Assembly: GCA_003504855.1 (NCBI GenBank)
Contig: DNZD01000338.1
Location: 1-11,623, forward strand
Direction of reading: 5' to 3'
DNA from: Cytophagales bacterium
GTDB lineage: Bacteria; Bacteroidota; Bacteroidia; Cytophagales; Cyclobacteriaceae
DNA: 11,623 nt
Below, one piece after another: positions 7,905-11,623 of this stretch (position 1 is its first letter; the number at the start of each line of letters is the position of its first letter). The position numbers and the translations under genes were made by a program. The notes below the pieces were generated by a model that worked only from the letters and a program-made list of their open reading frames with translations, was not told the DNA's origin and did not search any database.

Positions 7905-7920
7905 TGTTCCACGTGAAACA
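7905..7920. promoter_or_regulatory. parS: parS centromere site 1 (TGTTCCACGTGAAACA)
   Basis: The 16 bases are identical to the Bacillus subtilis parS sequence, the palindrome bound by ParB (Spo0J). parS is conserved across most bacterial phyla and is usually close to oriC. ParB loads here, spreads as a CTP-dependent clamp and recruits ParA and SMC for chromosome segregation. The site lies in the gap between ybeY and mnmG, 15 nt before the mnmG start codon. Confidence 0.9.
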
Positions 7921-7938
7921 GCCAACCCCAATTGGCTG
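7919..7938. repeat. Inverted repeat between the two parS sites
   Basis: The arms CAGCCAA (7919-7925) and TTGGCTG (7932-7938) enclose a 6-base loop. The repeat fills most of the spacer between the parS palindromes, and its left arm overlaps the last two bases of site 1. In RNA it would form a 7 bp stem, but no strong T-run follows, so it is not a good terminator. It may be chance, a processing signal, or a spacing element. Confidence 0.4.
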
Positions 7939-7941
7939 GTT

Positions 7942-7957
7942 CGTTTCACGTGAAACA
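7942..7957. promoter_or_regulatory. parS: parS centromere site 2 (CGTTTCACGTGAAACA)
   Basis: The inner 14 bases, GTTTCACGTGAAAC, form a perfect palindrome and match the parS consensus; only the outermost base of one half differs (C instead of T). The centre-to-centre distance to site 1 is 37 bp. The site ends exactly one base before the ybeY stop codon (7958-7960), so it sits in the gap without altering either protein. Confidence 0.9.
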
Positions 7958-8380
7958 TTATTTCCACAAAGATAGAGAAGCTTCCTCTTTACTTCGCATT
8001 TGAGCCTTTTCGGCGGGGGACTTGTCCTTAAGTCCCATGAAATGCAGGAGGCCATGGACCAAAACCCGCCGCAATTCGTGCTCGAAGGATTGGTTGAATC
8101 TTCGGGCATTCTCTCTTACCCTCGGGATGGAGATATATATCTCCCCGGTCACCAGGCTCTCCGATTCAGATAAGTCGAATGAGATGATATCGGTAAGCGT
8201 GCGGTGCCCAAGAAAGTCTTCATTCATTTTGCCAAGGAAGGCATCAGAGCAAAAGACATATGTGAGGGAGTCGATAGTAAAGCCGTTCTGTAGGGCAACT
8301 CGTTGCAGCCAGCCGGAAGTTTTGCGAGGCTGGGAAAGACGAAAGGAAATCTTTTCAGTGAAGAACTGAATGGCCGCCAT
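7958..8380 (-). CDS. ybeY: Endoribonuclease YbeY (rRNA maturation factor)
   Basis: YbeY is a metal-dependent RNase that helps 16S rRNA 3'-end maturation and ribosome quality control. The protein has 140 residues, close to the family norm. Conserved blocks are [11 protein letters not shown] (residues 60-70), GEIYIS (79-84) and the metal site HGLLHFMG (His109, His113). The usual third histidine of the H-x3-H-x5-H motif is Asp119 (KDKSP). Other Bacteroidota YbeY proteins, as I recall them, also have Asp here, so this is a lineage form and not a sign of inactivity. The start codon overlaps the stop of the ATP-binding protein gene by one base (TGATG). Its stop is followed at once by the parS pair and then mnmG, another RNA-maturation gene. 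Confidence 0.95.
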   Translation of the reverse strand: MAAIQFFTEKISFRLSQPRKTSGWLQRVALQNGFTIDSLTYVFCSDAFLGKMNEDFLGHRTLTDIISFDLSESESLVTGEIYISIPRVRENARRFNQSFEHELRRVLVHGLLHFMGLKDKSPAEKAQMRSKEEASLSLWK

Positions 8381-8784
8381 CAGGCATTCATGTAAAAACT
8401 GAGCTCAACTGTGCGCCCGCCGTCCCGGAAATAAACCTCATCGGCGAGGTTCTTCATCAGGAAAATACCCCGACCACCCGGCTTTTCAATGTTTTCAGGC
8501 GCAGTAGGGTCCGGGAGATGCTCATAATCAAAACCGCCACCCTGATCCTCCACCCTGAATCGAATGGTTGAATCTTCCAGGGAAAGCGAAAGGGATACAT
8601 TCTTCTTCGAATCATTCCCGCTTCCATGTTTAATGGCATTGTTCACCGCCTCAGTAACGGCAATCATGATATTGCCATAGATATCGTCATCGAGGTGAAA
8701 CTCCTCTTTCACATTGTCGATAAAGCTCTCAATCATCCTGATATTCTCTGCTAGAGCGGGTACCTCTATACGGATATTCTTCAT
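8380..8784 (-). CDS. RsbW/SpoIIAB-like ATP-binding protein (GHKL fold)
   Basis: The 134-residue protein is a bare HATPase_c_2-type domain with no sensor or dimerisation region. The N-box is EAVNNAIKHG (Glu45, Asn49, His53), the G1 box is EDQGGGFD (79-86) and the G2 box is GGRGIFLMKNLAD (103-115), all intact for ATP-Mg binding. Such stand-alone domains are typically anti-sigma factor kinases that bind a sigma factor and phosphorylate an anti-anti-sigma STAS protein on Ser/Thr. No sigma factor or STAS gene is in the window, so the partner is encoded elsewhere or the protein has another role. It is separated from the upstream gene by 3 nt and overlaps ybeY by one base, so it is co-transcribed with an rRNA maturation gene. 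Confidence 0.85.
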   Translation of the reverse strand: MKNIRIEVPALAENIRMIESFIDNVKEEFHLDDDIYGNIMIAVTEAVNNAIKHGSGNDSKKNVSLSLSLEDSTIRFRVEDQGGGFDYEHLPDPTAPENIEKPGGRGIFLMKNLADEVYFRDGGRTVELSFYMNA

Positions 8785-8787
8785 AGT

Positions 8788-11623
8788 CTACTGATGATTG
8801 CCAAGACGCTTGAAATATTCATTCACTTCCTTCTTGTAGTACGGATACAGCTTTGGAGGCATGGTCTTGAGCAATTCTACCTCTTTTTCCTTTAAACGTA
8901 AATACTCCTCAAAAGCACGCGGAATTTCTTTTTGATAGTCTTTCGCCGCTTCTCCCTTTCGCTCTTCATCCATGTCCTGCTCACGCATTGACTTCTCCGA
9001 CTCCAGTAAGCGCGTTAAGATTTCCTTCTGCCGACGTATCGTTTGCTCTGTGATCTGCTTGTTCACCAGATCCATTTCGGTTTGCTCCATCTTGCCAGGA
9101 ATATCATCACCAAGCGACTTGCCGCCCTCCTGCTTAAGTTTCTCTTGCATGTCCTGAAGAGCTCTTCTTATCCGCTCTTGCTCTGCCGCCATCTTGGCGA
9201 GATCCTCAGACATCCGTCGCCCGCTCTTACCACTGCCATTTTTCATCTCCTCTATCTGCTGATTCAATTGTTGCTGCAATTGTCCAAGGCTTTGTTCACT
9301 CTTCTTCTTCCCTTTCTTCTTGCCCATGCCTGGCTTCGCTTGTTGCATCATCTGCATCATTTGATCAAAGTGATCATTCAACATCAAAGCGAGATTGTTC
9401 ATGCTCGTCATGGAGAACTGCATATCAATACTTGCCTCATTCTTCTTGCGGTCCTTTATTTTTTCCAGCGCCTTGTCAACATGCGCATTCAATTCTCCCA
9501 CCTCGCGCGTAACAACTGAGCTCAGAAATGCGTCCTTCTTTGAAAGAGATAACAAGCTGTCTTCCAGCACCTTAGAGTCGTCCTTTATCTTCAACTGGTT
9601 TTGAGAGAGCACCACGTACCGGGGATCACTCAATTGCACCGTCGTAAAATCTTTCATCAATGATTCCTGATCGAAGGAGAGCTTTATGAGTCCATGAATG
9701 ATTTGACGTAATGACTCAAGATTGGCCATGTCAATTTCCATCTCCATGGAATTCTGCATACCCTCCAGGGATTTTTCCATCTGTTTCATTTTTTCCACAG
9801 CCTGTTTCTGTTGTGGAATAGATTTCTTTGGCTTGCCTTCCTGCAGGGATTGGCGGCTTTGTTCTTCCATTTGTTTTACCTGTTCCGCATCGTCTGCGCG
9901 AGGAGCATCATCCGGCTTGTCCAGCTTCTCTCCCATTTTCTGAAGCTCATCCAGCGTTTGTTTCAATTCGTCCGCCTGCTGTTTTAAATCTTCCTGCTCT
10001 TTGGCCAGCTCTTCGGGAGATGTTTCACGTTTTTCTGTTGTTTCTGAACCCTTTTGCTGGTTTTCGCCCTTTTCATCCTTGCCATCGGGTTTCTTTTCTC
10101 CCGCCACCTCCTCGGTTTTTTCCAGCAGGGCTTCCTGTTTTTCGCGCTGCTTCTTGATTTCCGACAATGCCTGGTCCAGTTTGTAATCGTACTGCAACTG
10201 CTTGAAGAGTTCCAGGGTGCGCTCTAACTCTTTTTCAATATTGATCTCCTGGCGATCCATCTTCTCCAGCATCTTCTGAATCTGCGATGCGTCCTGGTTT
10301 TCTTTCAACATCTTCTCGAGCTCCTCAAAAAGTTTTTTCGTCTCAGGATCCAGCAATTCATTCATCAACTTCTGTATCTGCTCTGATTTCTCCCGGATGC
10401 GTTCGTTCTGTTCAGAGAAGGCATCTTTCTTTTCTTCCAGCATGCGGTTCTTTTCCTGCAGATCTTTCACTGCCTGATCCAGATTCTTACGCTGTTCAAT
10501 AAGGTCCTCAAGCATCTTCTTGTCTTGCCAGTCCAGCGACTGTTTTCCCTTCAGTTTTTGCTCGGCCTCATCAATGGCATCTTTAAGCGAACGCGCCTTA
10601 TTAAGACTTTTCTGAATTTCATTCTCGGCGGATGATTGGGATCGCGTGATCTCTGCCCTGAACGCTTCCGCGTCCGGCAACTCGAATTGATAAGAAGCAG
10701 ACTTGGTGGACTTGTGCCCGTGCACCCCATCGTTGTCCCATACCTCCAGATAATACTGAAGCTTGTCGCCGGCGGCGAGTTTTAACGAATCAAGTTTCCA
10801 GGCATAAAAGAAGTTTTGCTGTGGCTCATGCGGGTTAACCGGCAGGCTGATTGATTTTCTTTCTTCAGGCCGATCCTTACCGGTAAGCACATAATGTAAC
10901 TCCAGTCGTGAAAGGCCATAATCATCAGATAGTGTTCCGCCGAGGATAATAGACCGAAACAGTACAGAGTCTTTCATGTGTTCCACAATCAACGCGGGAA
11001 ACTGATCCTTGATAACGTCAATGCGATAGGTGATGCGGTCTTTGTTCTTGCTGTTCTCATTCTCCAGAAGGATCGAGTATTCGTCTGGATTAAAGAATCC
11101 TTTTGAGAAATTAAACACTTGATTATCAGACGATTGCATGCCTCCGGGTGTGTCGCTTGAAGTGAATTTGATCACCGCAGATTGGGTGTGTGCGGCTTGC
11201 AACGTCCAGCCAACTATGGTGCCTTCCGGAATTTCGAGGTGCCCGGCGTTGTTAATTGTTTCTGCTGGCCGGTGGATGTAACCCGGAAAAGAGAGCTTCA
11301 TTTTGAGGGATAGTAATTCGGGCCGATCCACCAGACGAATGGTCATAGGCGATGAAAAAAACCCTGCTGCCTCCATTTGAAAAAGATAATCCTGCTGAAT
11401 TTTCTCAAAAGTATACGTGAAGAATCCGGGCTTAAGCGTTTCCATTTTAAGCCGCTGAGCGCCGGATTTCAAGTAGATCGCTTCTGGTATGGCCCCCCCC
11501 TCCAGCCTTACCCGCAGCACAAAATCTTCGTTGGGAAAAGCGATGAGCGATGGATTCTCAACAACAAAACTGAATGGTGCCTGAGGTGAGAACTCTTCGT
11601 CGAAATGAATAATATGGCTGGGG
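8788..11623 (-). CDS. DUF4175-type large coiled-coil envelope protein (5' end off right edge)
   Basis: The frame stays open to the right edge, giving 944 residues. A GTG at 11520 could be taken as a start, but the upstream in-frame residues (HIIHFDEEFSPQAPFSFVV) read smoothly into it, so the true start is outside the window. The N-terminal part seen is beta-rich with Ig-like strands (about 10680-11620). It is followed by a long Glu/Lys/Gln-rich coiled coil (about 9700-10670) and more helical segments containing Met-rich MMQMMQQ and Lys-rich GKKKGKKK patches. The end is PPKLYPYYKKEVNEYFKRLG. This layout is that of the Bacteroidota proteins annotated DUF4175; from memory these begin with membrane helices, which would lie beyond the edge. 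Function is unknown. An 8-base C run (minus-strand G) at 11493-11500 lies in the coding sequence but the frame is intact on both sides of it. Confidence 0.8.
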   Translation of the reverse strand, partial: PSHIIHFDEEFSPQAPFSFVVENPSLIAFPNEDFVLRVRLEGGAIPEAIYLKSGAQRLKMETLKPGFFTYTFEKIQQDYLFQMEAAGFFSSPMTIRLVDRPELLSLKMKLSFPGYIHRPAETINNAGHLEIPEGTIVGWTLQAAHTQSAVIKFTSSDTPGGMQSSDNQVFNFSKGFFNPDEYSILLENENSKNKDRITYRIDVIKDQFPALIVEHMKDSVLFRSIILGGTLSDDYGLSRLELHYVLTGKDRPEERKSISLPVNPHEPQQNFFYAWKLDSLKLAAGDKLQYYLEVWDNDGVHGHKSTKSASYQFELPDAEAFRAEITRSQSSAENEIQKSLNKARSLKDAIDEAEQKLKGKQSLDWQDKKMLEDLIEQRKNLDQAVKDLQEKNRMLEEKKDAFSEQNERIREKSEQIQKLMNELLDPETKKLFEELEKMLKENQDASQIQKMLEKMDRQEINIEKELERTLELFKQLQYDYKLDQALSEIKKQREKQEALLEKTEEVAGEKKPDGKDEKGENQQKGSETTEKRETSPEELAKEQEDLKQQADELKQTLDELQKMGEKLDKPDDAPRADDAEQVKQMEEQSRQSLQEGKPKKSIPQQKQAVEKMKQMEKSLEGMQNSMEMEIDMANLESLRQIIHGLIKLSFDQESLMKDFTTVQLSDPRYVVLSQNQLKIKDDSKVLEDSLLSLSKKDAFLSSVVTREVGELNAHVDKALEKIKDRKKNEASIDMQFSMTSMNNLALMLNDHFDQMMQMMQQAKPGMGKKKGKKKSEQSLGQLQQQLNQQIEEMKNGSGKSGRRMSEDLAKMAAEQERIRRALQDMQEKLKQEGGKSLGDDIPGKMEQTEMDLVNKQITEQTIRRQKEILTRLLESEKSMREQDMDEERKGEAAKDYQKEIPRAFEEYLRLKEKEVELLKTMPPKLYPYYKKEVNEYFKRLGNHQ

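Noticed and set aside
7891..8109. Longer mnmG frame starting upstream of 7890
   Set aside because: The extra 73 residues show no family similarity, run through both parS sites and overlap ybeY by 152 nt. The FAD-binding N-terminus starts naturally at ATG 7890.
7958..8380. Missing third histidine in the YbeY metal site (Asp119)
   Set aside because: As I recall, Bacteroidota YbeY proteins commonly carry Asp at this position, so it is a lineage trait and not evidence of an inactive enzyme.
8972..10186. Several plus-strand frames antisense to the DUF4175-type gene
   Set aside because: They are Ser/Leu/Phe-rich mirror frames of a Lys/Glu/Gln-rich coiled coil and lack any domain pattern.

Overview
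The window is ordinary-looking Bacteroidota chromosome, most likely from a Cytophagales relative. This rests on the gene content: a Lys/Glu/Gln-rich DUF4175-type protein, a YbeY with Asp instead of the third metal-binding His, an Ig-like lipoprotein of the 'GGPKD..PP' type, and small outer-membrane beta-barrel and secreted proteins. Species-level placement is not possible from the sequence alone. Every gene I can support is on the minus strand, so the order of transcription runs from the right edge to the left.

From right to left, the first block (11623-3516) is a tightly packed gene string. It holds a 5'-truncated DUF4175-type protein, an RsbW-like ATP-binding protein (3 nt gap), ybeY (1 nt overlap), a 67 nt gap, mnmG, a zinc-ribbon class I methyltransferase (1 nt overlap) and an Ig-like lipoprotein (4 nt ATGA overlap). 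The two recognisable housekeeping members are both RNA maturation factors: YbeY acts on rRNA and MnmG on the tRNA wobble uridine. The 67 nt gap between ybeY and mnmG is almost entirely two copies of the ParB-binding centromere palindrome parS.

Next comes a 216 nt gene-free gap (3300-3515). Together with the AT-rich start of the following TPR gene, it has the structure of a bacterial replication origin: a 48 bp stretch with only 4 G/C bases, a DnaA-trio-like CTA/TTA repeat beside a DnaA-box core and a GGG, a cluster of further DnaA-box-like sites, and one perfect TTATCCACA 130 bp beyond the AT-rich stretch. With parS about 4.6 kb away, the best reading is that this window lies at or very near oriC. 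Function cannot be shown from sequence alone.

The left block (1-3299) holds a large secreted TPR protein, then a small lipoprotein gene interrupted by an in-frame TGA, an outer-membrane beta-barrel protein overlapping its end, and the first 14 codons of another exported protein. The last three overlap or abut and look like one small envelope operon of unknown function. I saw no RNA genes, mobile elements, CRISPR arrays or convincing rho-independent terminators.
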